Source: DASRLE01 sp964558455
Lineage (GTDB): Bacteria > Verrucomicrobiota > Verrucomicrobiia > Limisphaerales > Palsa-1400
Direction: 5' to 3'
DNA: 50,415 nt
Assembly (NCBI GenBank): GCA_964558455.1
Contig: CAZLEE010000006.1
Span: 1-50,415, forward strand
A program made the translations under genes and the position numbers. The first letter of the stretch is position 1; each line of letters starts with the position of its first letter. Under the pieces are notes generated by a model. It saw nothing but the letters and a program-made list of their open reading frames with translations. It ran no database searches and was not told the DNA's origin. Below are positions 1 to 9,600 of this stretch, in pieces.

Positions 1-17
1 TCAAACTCTGGGAGTCT

Positions 18-34
18 CTCCAGCAGAGCTGGAG
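18..34. repeat. short perfect hairpin at window edge
   Basis: CTCCAGC, a 3-nt loop and GCTGGAG form a perfect 7-bp stem, followed on the + strand by GATTTATT. It could end transcription of a gene lying left of the window or lie downstream of mfd. There is no clean T-run, so its role is uncertain. Confidence 0.3.
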
Positions 35-106
35 GATTTATTGGGTATTAAGAGGGGAGGAAATTGACAGGTGGCAGACCAGCGACAAACGGACTGGCTC
101 TTTTTA

Positions 107-3100
107 TCACAGGGCTTGCAGCAGCCTTTTGATTTCGTCCAGGCGGGCGCGGGGAGTGGTTTTGGTCAGACGGGGGAATTTTCCGCCCACGGTGACGAAG
201 TCGTTTTTCTGCGTCATCATCAATTTATCCTCCTTGGTCTCTATCAGGCTGACATGGCGGTCGGCGGCGATGATTTTCAGATCGACTATTTTCAGGAGCA
301 ATTCGGTTTCGGGCGGGAGGGGGCCGAAGCGGTCGCGCAGTTCGTTTTTTAATTCGCGGCTGGAGGCGCTGTCGTTGACCTGGGCGAGTTTGCGGTAAAT
401 TTCGATTCGTTGCTGCGGTTCTGGAATATAGCTGACAGGAAAAGCGGCGGCGGCTCTTTTGGGGCCGGCGGGTTCGTCATCCCCGGCGGCGGAGATGAAA
501 TCGATGCGGACCTGGACGTCGATGCGGGCCTGGACTTTTTCGCCTTTGAGGGAGCTGACGCTTTGTTTCAGCAACTGGCAGTACAGCTCGAAACCGACGG
601 CGGTGATGTGGCCGCTTTGTTCGGCGCCGAGGAGGTTGCCGGCGCCGCGGATTTCGAGGTCGCGCATGGCGATTTTGAATCCGCTGCCGAGGCTTGAATA
701 TTGCTGGATGGCGGTGATGCGTTTGCGGGCGTCGCTTAAGAGGCCGGCGTGGCGGGGGATCAGGAGATAGGCGTAGGCCTGATGCTTGTAACGCCCAACG
801 CGCCCGCGCAGTTGATAGAGGTCGCTCAGGCCGAAGCGGTCGGCGCGGTCGATGATAATGGTGTTGGCGTTGGGGATGTCCAAACCGCTTTCGATGATGG
901 TGGTGGAGAGCAGAACATCGGCATCGCCGTTGACAAATGAGGCCATGACCTCCTCAAGCTGGTCGCTCTGCATCTGGCCGTGGCCGACCGCGATGCGGGC
1001 GTTGGGGACGAGGGTTTTCAGGCGCAAGGCCACGGCTTCAATGTCCATGACGCGATTGTGCAGATAAAAAACCTGGCCGTCGCGATTGATCTCGCGCTGG
1101 ATGGCGTCGCGGATGAGGCGTTCGTCGAATTGGGCGACGAAGGTTTCGACGGGCAGGCGGTCCTGGGGGGGCGTCTCAATGGTGCTCATGTCGCGCGCGC
1201 CGGCCAGGGCCAGGTAAAGCGTGCGCGGGATGGGCGTGGCCGTGAGAGTGAGGACGTCGATCATGGTGCGCAGGCGCTTGAACTTTTCCTTGTGCAGGAC
1301 GCCGAAACGCTGCTCCTCGTCAATGATGACCAGGCCGAGGTCCTTGAAAGCCACATCGTTTTGCACAAGGCGGTGCGTGCCGATGACGATGTCAACCGAA
1401 CCGGCGGCGAGGTCCTTGAGCACAGCGGTCTGTTCGCGCTGGGTGCGGAAGCGGGAAAGCAATTCGATCCGGACGGGATAATCGGCCATTCTCTCGCGGA
1501 AGGTGTTGAAATGCTGCTGGGCGAGGACGGTGGTGGGGACGAGAACGGCAACCTGTTTGCCGGAGAGGGCGGCTTTGAAGGCGGCGCGAATGGCCACTTC
1601 CGTTTTGCCGTAACCCACGTCGCCGCAGATCAGGCGGTCCATGGGCTTGGCGGTTTCCATGTCCTTTTTAGTGGCGAGAATGGCCTGCCATTGGTCGGGG
1701 GTTTCCTCGTAAATAAAACTATCCTCAAACTCGCATTGCCACGGGGTGTCGGCGGGAAAGGCCAGCCCCGGCTGGGAAGAGCGGACAGCCTGGATGGCAA
1801 GCATTTCGGCGGCGATGTCGCGCACGGCCTCCTGGGCGAGCGCCTTGGTTTTGGCCCAGCGCGTGCCGCCGAGGGTATTCAAGGCCGGACGCGCCCTGCC
1901 CGCGCCGACATATTTGCTGACCAGATGGGATTCGCTGACCGGCACGTAAAGTTTGGGCGCGGGTTGGGCCGGGTCGCCGGCGGCATATTCGATGACCAGA
2001 CATTCCTCGCCCGCCGAGGCGGCGGGAGCATCGGAGGCGACACCCTTTCGGCCCAAAGCGGCCGGAAGCGCGTGCAAGCCCAGGTAACGCCCGATGCCAT
2101 GTTGCAGGTGGACCACGTAATCGCCTTCGACCAACTCAGAAAAATTGATGTCCAGGAGCGATTTTCCAAACTGGGCATGGGGCGACTTGAGACGGCGGGG
2201 CCGTTGCACCTTGTAGCGCCCGAAAATTTCCGCGTCGGTGACGACGACCAGCCTGGCCGGTTCAAAAAGAAAACCGCGCGCCAGCGTGCCGAGGTGGAGT
2301 TGCAGGGCGTCGATGTCACCCAGGCCGTATTCCTTCCAGATTTCCAGGAACCGCCGTTGCTCGCCGTCATTGTTGCAAAAAAGGTGGACGGCGTAATTCT
2401 GGCGCAACCAGCGATGCAGCCGGGTGAAGAACTCGCGGCGTTGCGCCTCGGCGATGTGCGGTTCGGGACGGTGATCGCCGATGGGACGGAAGACCTCAAG
2501 CCCCTGCCAAACCATGTCGTTGCGGGGGGCGATTTCCGCCGCGCCGGGCAGCGTCTCCTTGATAAAAACCTCCTCCACTTCGCTCACTTCGATGGCGAGG
2601 ATGCCGCGCGCGGTCATGTCCTTCTGGAATTGTTCCCACGAAATGGAAAAGCGGTTGCCATCCTGAAGCTGTGATTCGTAGCGGGCGGCGAAATCGCGCA
2701 GCAATTCCGGTTCGCAGAAAAGGAAAATGGCGTCGGGGGGAAGATGTTCGATCAGGCTGGCGAGGGACAATTTGGGATCAGACTTCAACAAGCCCAACTC
2801 GCCGCCGGGCGGAAGCACGAGAGACTCCACCTCATCGCGGGAAATCTGGGTGAGAGGATCAAATTCGCGCAACGATTCCAATTCATTGCCGACTAACTCA
2901 AGCCGGACCGGCCAGGGACAAGTGAGAGGCCATATATCCAGAATGCCGCCGCGCATGGCCACGCCGCCCTTTTGCGTCACCTGCGCCTCGGAGTCGTAGC
3001 CCTGATTCTCAAGCCACTCCACCAGGTCGAGAGGATCAAGGGAATCGTGGCGCCGCAGAGCGCGGGTGCGCCGGGCGATTTCACCGGCGGGAAAAGTTTT

Positions 3101-3493
3101 TTGGAGCAACGCGACGGCATTGGAGACGACGATGGTCCCTTGATTCCGGGCGGAAAGTTGGGACAGGGCGACCAAGGTTTCGAGGCGTTCGCTGACGACA
3201 TCCACATGAGGCAGGCGCGGTTCATGAGGAAAGACCTCCCAGGCGGGGAAAAACAAAGGCTTGGGCAGATTTGATTCCCTGTTCCAAGTTTCAATGTCCT
3301 GCTGAAACGTTTCCTGGGCGCGGAGACTTTCAGTCACAACCACCACCGGGCGGGCGGGAAAGAGGCGGGAAAGAAGAACGGCGAAGAAAGGCTGGGCCGC
3401 CGGGTTGACGGAGGAAAAAGACAACGGCTCCGCGCGCTCCACACGTTCGCGCAAGGATTGCACGACGGGAACCGACGCAACGGCCGGGAACAT
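107..3493 (-). CDS. mfd: transcription-repair coupling factor Mfd
   Basis: Mfd removes RNA polymerase stalled at DNA lesions and recruits UvrA for nucleotide excision repair in the cytoplasm. The protein is about 1128 aa, close to the family size. Visible landmarks are the UvrB-like N-terminal part, a CarD/RID-like segment (EGDYVVHLQHGIGRYLG), Walker A GDVGYGKTEVA near residue 624, the DEEQRFGV box near 725, LTLTATPIPRTL, a helicase C-terminal motif (LRGRVGR) and a C-terminal TRCF domain. I chose the ATG at 3493. The frame stays open to a TTG at 3565, which would add 24 residues. The gene diverges from the RND pump gene across a short intergenic region. Large opposite-strand open frames here are mirrors of this gene. 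The identification is secure and only the start is uncertain. Confidence 0.96.
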   Translation of the reverse strand: MFPAVASVPVVQSLRERVERAEPLSFSSVNPAAQPFFAVLLSRLFPARPVVVVTESLRAQETFQQDIETWNRESNLPKPLFFPAWEVFPHEPRLPHVDVVSERLETLVALSQLSARNQGTIVVSNAVALLQKTFPAGEIARRTRALRRHDSLDPLDLVEWLENQGYDSEAQVTQKGGVAMRGGILDIWPLTCPWPVRLELVGNELESLREFDPLTQISRDEVESLVLPPGGELGLLKSDPKLSLASLIEHLPPDAIFLFCEPELLRDFAARYESQLQDGNRFSISWEQFQKDMTARGILAIEVSEVEEVFIKETLPGAAEIAPRNDMVWQGLEVFRPIGDHRPEPHIAEAQRREFFTRLHRWLRQNYAVHLFCNNDGEQRRFLEIWKEYGLGDIDALQLHLGTLARGFLFEPARLVVVTDAEIFGRYKVQRPRRLKSPHAQFGKSLLDINFSELVEGDYVVHLQHGIGRYLGLHALPAALGRKGVASDAPAASAGEECLVIEYAAGDPAQPAPKLYVPVSESHLVSKYVGAGRARPALNTLGGTRWAKTKALAQEAVRDIAAEMLAIQAVRSSQPGLAFPADTPWQCEFEDSFIYEETPDQWQAILATKKDMETAKPMDRLICGDVGYGKTEVAIRAAFKAALSGKQVAVLVPTTVLAQQHFNTFRERMADYPVRIELLSRFRTQREQTAVLKDLAAGSVDIVIGTHRLVQNDVAFKDLGLVIIDEEQRFGVLHKEKFKRLRTMIDVLTLTATPIPRTLYLALAGARDMSTIETPPQDRLPVETFVAQFDERLIRDAIQREINRDGQVFYLHNRVMDIEAVALRLKTLVPNARIAVGHGQMQSDQLEEVMASFVNGDADVLLSTTIIESGLDIPNANTIIIDRADRFGLSDLYQLRGRVGRYKHQAYAYLLIPRHAGLLSDARKRITAIQQYSSLGSGFKIAMRDLEIRGAGNLLGAEQSGHITAVGFELYCQLLKQSVSSLKGEKVQARIDVQVRIDFISAAGDDEPAGPKRAAAAFPVSYIPEPQQRIEIYRKLAQVNDSASSRELKNELRDRFGPLPPETELLLKIVDLKIIAADRHVSLIETKEDKLMMTQKNDFVTVGGKFPRLTKTTPRARLDEIKRLLQAL

Positions 3494-3712
3494 CTTGCCG
3501 GACGTTGATACTAACCGGCCTTTGACCAAGGAGAGAAACTTCGTTCTGGAAGCCAGGAAGGTCAAGGCCGCAAATTTCAGCCTTCAGCGTTTGACCATTG
3601 GTTTTTTCCATTTTTCTTAAATACGCCCGTTGCCGCAGGCGTCAAAAGCCCTTGAAAGCCAGACGGGCCGGGATTAGGCTGACATGGCTAAAAAGATGAT
3701 TTAGATAAGTTT

Positions 3713-6700
3713 ATGTGGATTGTCCGACTGGCTCTGAACCGGCCTTATACTTTCGTGGTTCTCGCCCTGATGATTTTGCTGGTCAGTCCGGTGGTCATCT
3801 TGCGCACCCCCACGGACATTTTTCCCAATATTAACATTCCCGTGGTCAGCGTGGTCTGGTCTTACACCGGCATGTCCGCGCAGGAAGTGGCGTCGCGCAT
3901 TGTGACGAGCAGCGAGCGCGGCATGACCACCACGGTCAACGACATTGAACACATTGAGTCGCAGTCGCTCAACGGGATGGGGGTTATCAAGGTGTTTTTC
4001 CATCCAAACGTGAAGATCGACATGGCCATCGCGCAGATCACGGCCATCAGCCAGTCGGCCGTGCGCATGCTGCCGCCGGGCATCACCCCTCCGCTCATCA
4101 TCACCTACAACGCATCCAGCGTTCCCATTTTGCAACTGAGTTTGAGCAGCAAGACGCTGTCGGAATCGCAGGTCAACGATTTGGGGATGAATTTTCTGCG
4201 CATCAGTCTTGCCACGGTGCAAGGGGCCTCCATACCGAGTCCTTACGGCGGAAAAATCCGCCAGGTGATGGTGGATATTGACATATCGGCCTTGAACGGA
4301 AAGGGGCTTTCCCCCAGCGACGTGGTCAACGCCATTAACGCGGAAAACCTGATACTGCCCGCCGGAACGGAGAAGATCGGGGACACCGAGTATGCGGTGG
4401 AATTGAACGGCAGCCCGCTTTCCATGCATGAGTTAAACGACCTTCCGCTCAAGCAGGTCAACGGACACATGATCTACATCCGGGACGTGGCGCATGTGCG
4501 CGATGGTTTCGCGGTGCAACAAAACGTCGTGCGCAGCGACGGCGTTCGCGCCGTGCTACTGTCAATCATCAAATCCGGCACCGCTTCCACGCTGGATATC
4601 GTGTCGCGCATCAAGAATACCCTGCCGCTGGCGGCCAAAACCCTGCCGCCCGAATTGGAGATACGCACCCTGCTGGATCAGTCCTTGTTCGTGCGCGCCG
4701 CCATCCAGTCGGTCATCCGGGAAGCCATCATCGCCGCCTGCCTGACCGCCATCATGATCCTGGTATTTCTGGGCAATTGGCGGACCACATTTGTCATCGT
4801 CATTTCGATACCACTGGCCATCCTCTGCTCCATCATCACGCTGAGCGCCCTGGGGGAGACGATGAACATCATGACACTGGGCGGTCTGGCCCTGGCGGTG
4901 GGCATTCTGGTGGATGACGCGACGGTGGCGATCGAGAACATTGAACGGAACATCCATCAAGGAAAGGAATTGCGCACAGCGGTTCTGGACGGCTCCGCCC
5001 AAATCGCCATACCGGCCTTCGTCTCGACTCTGTGCATTTGCATCGTGTTTGTTCCCATGTTTTTCCTGGCAGGGACGGCGCGGTATCTGTTTGTGCCGCT
5101 GGCCGAGGCGGTGGTTTTCGCCATGCTGGCCTCCTATGCGCTCTCCCGCACGTTGGTGCCGACGCTGGTCATGTATTTTCTGCGCAATCAGAAGCAGGGA
5201 GCGGCCGAGAAAATGAAAAGCTGGTTTGGCCGGTTTCATGCCAGGTTTGAAGCGGGATTCGAGCGGGTGCGGAGCGCCTACCGCAATTGGCTCAACGCCT
5301 GCCTGCGCCACCAGCGGCCTTTTGCCGCCTGCTTTCTCGCTTTCTGCGTGGCGTCATGCTTTTTGGTGCCGTTCCTCGGGGAGGATTTTTTCCCCAAGGT
5401 GGACGCCGGCCAGATGCGGCTCCATGTCAGGGCCAAGACGGGCACCCGGGTGGAGGAAACAGCCGCCTTGTGCGATCACGTTGAGGATGTGATCCGGCAT
5501 AGCATTCCGCCCAAGGAACTGGAAAGCATCGTGGACAACATCGGCCTGCCCGTCAGCGGCATCAATGTTTCCTATAATAACGGCGGAACCATTGGGTCGT
5601 TTGACGCCGACATCCTGATTTCGCTCAACCGGGAAAAGCACCATCCCACCGCCGGTTACATCCGAAAACTGCGCCACGATCTGGCCGGGACATTCCCCGG
5701 CGTCTCCTTCTTTTTTCAACCGGCCGACATCGTCAGCCAGGTTTTGAACTTCGGGCTGCCCTCGCCGATTGACATACAGGTAGTCGGCCAGAACCAGGCG
5801 GCGAACTACCAAATCGCCAAGGACATCGCGGAACAACTTCGCCGCATTCCGGGAGCGGTGGACGTGCATGTGCAGCAAATGTTTGACCAGCCGAACCTGC
5901 AGGTGAAAACAGATCGCATCAAAGTCCAGGAAGTCGGGTTCACGCAGCGGGACGTGGCGACCAGCCTGCTGGTGGCGCTGAGCGGAAGTTTCCAGACCGC
6001 GCCCTCCTTTTTCCTGAACCCGCTCAATGGGGTAAGCTATCAAGTGGCGGCGCAAACACCCCAGTATCAACTCGACACCTTGCAGACCCTGGCCGGGATC
6101 CCGGTGACAGGGTCCAGCGGGGCGACACCCCAGTTGCTGGGCAATCTGGCCACGTTTGAGCGCGGGGCCGAGCAGGGCGTGGTGAGTCATTACGATATAC
6201 AGCCGGTGATAGATATTTACGGAGACGTCCAGGGCCGCGACCTGGGCAGCGTGGCCGCCGGTTTTCGAGGCATCGTGGCCAAGGCCGAAAAACAACTTCC
6301 GCGCGGCAGTTCGATCATCGTGCGGGGACAGGTCAAGACGATGCAATCCTCCTTCCTCGGTCTGGGGTTCGGTTTGCTTTTTGCCATTGTGCTGGTCTAT
6401 CTGCTGATCGTGATCAACTTCCAATCCTGGAGCGATCCGTTCATCATCATCACCGCGTTGCCGGGCGCGTTATGCGGCATCATCTGGATGCTCTTCTTGA
6501 CACGCACCACGATCAACGTGCCTTCGCTCATGGGCGCGGTCATGAGCATCGGTGTGGCCACAGCCAACAGCATATTGGTCGTCACCTTCGCCAAGGAACG
6601 GCTGGCAGAAACCGGGAATGCCTTCAGCGCCGCGCTGGACGCCGGTTACATTCGCTTGCGCCCGGTGATCATGACGGCATTGGCCATGGTGATCGGCATG

Positions 6701-6892
6701 GTGCCGATGGCCCTCGGTCTGGGCGAAGGGGGCGAACAAAACGCGCCTTTGGGCCGGGCCGTGATCGGCGGGCTGCTTTTCGCCACAGTAGCCACGCTCT
6801 TTTTCGTGCCGGTTGTGTTTTGCATGATCCGAAGCAAGAGCGGCGGCAAACCTGACGGCAGCGCCAGCCAGGAAGCCATGGAGACGATTTAG
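3713..6892 (+). CDS. RND efflux pump inner-membrane subunit (AcrB/HAE1-like)
   Basis: This 1059-aa protein is a proton-driven RND exporter of the inner membrane that would expel drugs or other amphiphiles through a tripartite channel. The N-terminus (MWIVRLALNRPYTFVVLAL) is the usual first membrane helix. Two large periplasmic loops alternate with two six-helix blocks, near residues 335-490 and 870-1045. The proton-relay region LVDDATVAIENIERN near residue 400 keeps the paired aspartates. The gene is followed 5 bp later by its membrane-fusion partner. No outer-membrane factor gene follows, and a mobile-element-like block begins right after the adaptor. The substrate cannot be told from sequence. 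Confidence 0.93.
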   Translation: MWIVRLALNRPYTFVVLALMILLVSPVVILRTPTDIFPNINIPVVSVVWSYTGMSAQEVASRIVTSSERGMTTTVNDIEHIESQSLNGMGVIKVFFHPNVKIDMAIAQITAISQSAVRMLPPGITPPLIITYNASSVPILQLSLSSKTLSESQVNDLGMNFLRISLATVQGASIPSPYGGKIRQVMVDIDISALNGKGLSPSDVVNAINAENLILPAGTEKIGDTEYAVELNGSPLSMHELNDLPLKQVNGHMIYIRDVAHVRDGFAVQQNVVRSDGVRAVLLSIIKSGTASTLDIVSRIKNTLPLAAKTLPPELEIRTLLDQSLFVRAAIQSVIREAIIAACLTAIMILVFLGNWRTTFVIVISIPLAILCSIITLSALGETMNIMTLGGLALAVGILVDDATVAIENIERNIHQGKELRTAVLDGSAQIAIPAFVSTLCICIVFVPMFFLAGTARYLFVPLAEAVVFAMLASYALSRTLVPTLVMYFLRNQKQGAAEKMKSWFGRFHARFEAGFERVRSAYRNWLNACLRHQRPFAACFLAFCVASCFLVPFLGEDFFPKVDAGQMRLHVRAKTGTRVEETAALCDHVEDVIRHSIPPKELESIVDNIGLPVSGINVSYNNGGTIGSFDADILISLNREKHHPTAGYIRKLRHDLAGTFPGVSFFFQPADIVSQVLNFGLPSPIDIQVVGQNQAANYQIAKDIAEQLRRIPGAVDVHVQQMFDQPNLQVKTDRIKVQEVGFTQRDVATSLLVALSGSFQTAPSFFLNPLNGVSYQVAAQTPQYQLDTLQTLAGIPVTGSSGATPQLLGNLATFERGAEQGVVSHYDIQPVIDIYGDVQGRDLGSVAAGFRGIVAKAEKQLPRGSSIIVRGQVKTMQSSFLGLGFGLLFAIVLVYLLIVINFQSWSDPFIIITALPGALCGIIWMLFLTRTTINVPSLMGAVMSIGVATANSILVVTFAKERLAETGNAFSAALDAGYIRLRPVIMTALAMVIGMVPMALGLGEGGEQNAPLGRAVIGGLLFATVATLFFVPVVFCMIRSKSGGKPDGSASQEAMETI

Positions 6893-6897
6893 AACCT

Positions 6898-8082
6898 ATG
6901 AAGCAAACAGAACAAGAACCCATCGCTGATTCTCCAGCGCCAACAGGGCCGATGCCGCTGTATGTGCTGGCGGCCTTCGGGCTGCTGCTGGCCGTTGCCT
7001 CCGTCGTCACGGTCGCAGTCCGCTCGCACAACGATGCGGAACTGAAGGACGACACCTTCCAAAATCTGGTTTCCACCGTGAACGTCATCCACCCCAAACG
7101 CACCCCGGCGCAGATTCAGCTTGAGTTGCCCGGCGACATCACCGCCTATGAGGAGGCTCCCATTTACGCGCGAGTCAACGGCTACCTGAAACGCTGGCTG
7201 ACAGACATCGGCGCCCACGTTACCGAAGGCCAGTTGCTGGCGGAAATTGAAGCGCCGGAATTGGACCAGGAACTCAATCAAGCCAACGCCCAACTGGCCC
7301 AAGCCAATGCCAACCTCGAAATCGCCCGCATCTCGGCCGAGCGCTGGGAGAACCTGCTCAAAACCCAATCCGTTTCGCAGCAGGAAACCGATGTGCAGGT
7401 TGCGACCTGGCGCGCGCGCCAGGCGGATGTGAACTCCGCAAAGGCGAACGTCCAACGGCTGAAAGAGTTGGACCGTTTCAAAACGCTGACCGCCCCCTTT
7501 TCGGGCATCATCACCGTCCGCACCATGGACGCGGGCACGCTCATCACCGCCGGATCGTCCCGGGAAATTTTTCGTCTGGCCCGGATCGACCCGTTGCGCG
7601 TCTATGTCAGTTTGCCGCAGGCCTACAGCCAAATGGTCAAGACGAATGATGAAGCGGTGCTGACCTTTTCCGAACTGCCGGGCCAGAGTTTCAAAGGCAG
7701 GGTGGACCGCACGGCCGGCGCGATTGATCCGGTTTCCCGCACCCTTCTCACGGAAATAGAGGTTCCCAACCACGACGGGAAACTGTTCCCGGGCGCGCAT
7801 ACCATGGTGCAGGTGAACGTGGCCACCGGCGTGAACCCGGTGGTCGTGCCTGTCAACACACTTTTGTTCCGCAACGAAAACGGGGTGCAAGCCGGCCTGG
7901 TTGATTCCAATGGCATCGTCCGCCTGGTCAACGTCACGGTGGGACGCGATTACGGCACGACAGTGGAAATCGTCCACGGCCTGTCCGAAGCCGATCAAGT
8001 CATCATCAACCCATCCGATTCCATTGAATCAGGCTCCAAGGTGCGCGTCGCGTCCGCCCAAGCCGCGCCAGGCGCGAATTGA
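6898..8082 (+). CDS. RND efflux periplasmic adaptor (HlyD/MFP family)
   Basis: This 394-aa adaptor would bridge the RND pump and an outer-membrane channel. One N-terminal membrane segment (LYVLAAFGLLLAVASVVTVAV) anchors it. Then come a lipoyl half-motif (PIYARVNGYLKRW), a coiled-coil hairpin rich in Gln/Ala/Asn (about residues 120-185), the second lipoyl half (LTAPFSGIITVRTMDAGTL) and beta-barrel domains. It lies 5 bp after the pump gene and is surely co-transcribed. Its TGA ends one base before the inverted repeat of the adjacent 2.4 kb element, so that element may have cut the operon from a downstream outer-membrane-factor gene (inference). Confidence 0.93.
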   Translation: MKQTEQEPIADSPAPTGPMPLYVLAAFGLLLAVASVVTVAVRSHNDAELKDDTFQNLVSTVNVIHPKRTPAQIQLELPGDITAYEEAPIYARVNGYLKRWLTDIGAHVTEGQLLAEIEAPELDQELNQANAQLAQANANLEIARISAERWENLLKTQSVSQQETDVQVATWRARQADVNSAKANVQRLKELDRFKTLTAPFSGIITVRTMDAGTLITAGSSREIFRLARIDPLRVYVSLPQAYSQMVKTNDEAVLTFSELPGQSFKGRVDRTAGAIDPVSRTLLTEIEVPNHDGKLFPGAHTMVQVNVATGVNPVVVPVNTLLFRNENGVQAGLVDSNGIVRLVNVTVGRDYGTTVEIVHGLSEADQVIINPSDSIESGSKVRVASAQAAPGAN

Positions 8083-8083
8083 A

Positions 8084-8099
8084 GTAGTGTCCTAATTTG
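8084..8099 (+). repeat. left 16-bp terminal inverted repeat
   Basis: GTAGTGTCCTAATTTG is the perfect inverse of the copy at 10468-10483. It begins one base after the stop codon of the efflux adaptor gene. Confidence 0.75.
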
Positions 8100-8307
8100 G
8101 ATTTATTCCCTATCTGCCCGCAAATCGGGATCGCAATCCACACACTTTCCCGATTCAATCGCGGAGAACATATTACACCAGGGAATTTTTTCATGGCAAG
8201 CTGTGCATTCTTCATGCACAAATTTATCAATAACATATTTTTGGAAAGTGCGCTCTTGATCCCCTCTCAATGCTGAAAGCGTTGGTCAACCGGGTCAATC
8301 GGCGGCA

Positions 8308-8691
8308 GTGCATCCGCAAGGTGTGATTCTGCTTTTCAACATGGGAAGTGGAAATCCGGCTAATGTCGGGCATCTTGGAAACGATTGTCTTCTCGATTTT
8401 AACCACTTCCGCCGGGCTGTATCGGCTGGCGAGCATCTTTATGAGGTGATCATGCGCCGGTATGAAAACCGGTCCACCATCATGACCAGCAACCAATGGG
8501 GCAAACTCCTGGGCGCCGTGCCGACCGTCGGCGCGATCCTGGATCGCTTTCTGCACCACGCCCGGACCGTTGCCATTACCGGGCGGAGTTACCACCTCAA
8601 AGACCACGCCACAGTTGCCGGTAAAGAGGATAAAAACAAAAAGACCAAATCCAAGTCCAACGAACCTTCGACCGCAGAACCGGCGAGCTGA
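8308..8691 (+). pseudogene. IstB-like ATPase fragment (IS21 helper), C-terminal remnant
   Basis: From about 8400 the frame reads like the end of IstB: an LYEVIMRRYENRSTIMTSN stretch, then WGKLLGAVPTVGAILDRFL and ITGRSYHLKD. Normal IstB proteins are about 250 aa with Walker A and B motifs. Those are missing here, and a few residues between TSN and the WGK segment (normally an RPLED-like piece) are deleted. The open frame starts at 8308, but the first 30 or so codons do not look like IstB. It is a decayed transposition helper and probably non-functional. Confidence 0.6.
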
Positions 8692-8782
8692 ATGGCTCGC
8701 TTCCGGTTCTGCTCGTTTTACCTCGCCGCTCACGATTATGGAAAACGCTCGATTTTCGCCGCGAACCACCCATACTGCCGCC

Positions 8783-9124
8783 ATGCCTCTTCATTGCCCT
8801 AAGTGCGGTGACATTCTGACCGAGGCGCCAGATGGTCAGTTGGCGTGTGTTCGCGGTCGAATGGATTTTGCACAGGAGTTGGCGCAACGGTTGCGAGATT
8901 GTTACGTCACAAAGATCCGTGAGCCGAAAGATACCGTGTATGCTCGTAAAGGCAGACCGCACGCGATTGGCGGTATTTGGTTTTGTCCTGGTTGCGGAGA
9001 TGCAGCACAGGAGTTGACCCCCGGCGATTTACGGTGCCCAGTTTGTTCAAGGAGTCTTGTTGAGTTCGTTCACTCGCTAATCGAGCGGCATCCACACTTC
9101 GATGGAGCGAGTAGATGGACTTGA
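8783..9124 (+). CDS. small three-zinc-knuckle protein, unknown function
   Basis: This is a 113-aa protein with CPKCG at residue 5, CPGCG in the middle (WFCPGCGDAAQELTPGD) and CPVC near the C-terminus, so it has at least one zinc ribbon. The start at 8783 (MPLHCPKCGD) is preferred over the upstream extension because the conserved cysteines begin immediately. It overlaps nothing and ends 46 bp before the next + gene, inside the inverted-repeat-bounded element. Function is unknown. Zinc ribbons of this size often act as adaptors or immunity-type accessory proteins, but nothing here proves that. Confidence 0.6.
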   Translation: MPLHCPKCGDILTEAPDGQLACVRGRMDFAQELAQRLRDCYVTKIREPKDTVYARKGRPHAIGGIWFCPGCGDAAQELTPGDLRCPVCSRSLVEFVHSLIERHPHFDGASRWT

Positions 9125-9138
9125 GACCAACCGCACAC

Positions 9139-9177
9139 GAGTGGCTGGTTTTCAACCGCCTGGTGATAATATGACAA
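9139..9177 (+). repeat. copy 1 of a 39-bp imperfect direct repeat with GGTTTTCAACC hairpin
   Basis: The stretch starting GAGTGGCTGGTTTTCAACCG and running into the ATG at 9171 recurs at 9510-9547 with few changes. Its core GGTT-TTC-AACC can fold into a tiny hairpin. Each copy immediately precedes a + strand start codon, so it may be a duplicated translation-initiation or regulatory region. Confidence 0.5.
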
Positions 9178-9422
9178 ACGATGAGTTCCTGCGAGATCTG
9201 CAAAAGCTTGCGGATGGTTGGTGTGAGCGCCATGCACTCAAGCCATTGTTGCATTTTCTTCCCGGCTACTTCGCACTGAATGGGCTTACCGACGGATACG
9301 CGGCACTCGAGACAGCGTTAAAGGATGTCCTCGTGTTCGCCAAGGAGGAAATCACGGAGGAAGAAAAGAAAGAAGCAAAGCGGTTGATGGTCCTGGTCCA
9401 ACAGGCAATCTCCCGGCGATGA
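9171..9422 (+). CDS. small acidic helical protein, unknown function
   Basis: The 83-aa product (start MTNDEFLRDLQKLADGWCER) is predicted to be all-helical and ends in a charged helix (EEITEEEKKEAKRLM). The ATG at 9171 sits at the end of the first copy of a duplicated 39-bp leader. No strong Shine-Dalgarno is visible. It lies between the zinc-ribbon gene and a second leader copy inside the 2.4 kb element. I do not recognise the family. Confidence 0.5.
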   Translation: MTNDEFLRDLQKLADGWCERHALKPLLHFLPGYFALNGLTDGYAALETALKDVLVFAKEEITEEEKKEAKRLMVLVQQAISRR

Positions 9423-9509
9423 AAAGAAATTCCGCGCCGCGTCGCCGCGTCAAGAAATTGAAAAGGCCCTTGCTTGCATCAAGAAACCCGATGTGAACAA
9501 AAGTCCTTC

Positions 9510-9547
9510 GAGTGGCCGGTTTTCAACCGTCCTGTGACAATTTAACA
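9510..9547 (+). repeat. copy 2 of the direct repeat, followed by a 13-codon ORF
   Basis: This stretch begins GAGTGGCCGGTTTTCAACCG and matches 9139-9177 with compensating one-base gaps. It is followed by a 13-codon open frame (ATG at 9563, TAG at 9602-9604) that ends just inside the stop of the leftward gene, as if a second tandem gene had been truncated. Confidence 0.45.
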
Positions 9548-9600
9548 ACCGAAAAGAAAGTCATGGCAATTTCGATGTTGGCAGAGGCAAAGCGTAAAGG

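Noticed and set aside
980..2674. 564-codon + strand open frame
   Set aside because: It lies wholly antisense to mfd, which has full motif support. Long mirror frames are expected in GC-rich coding DNA.
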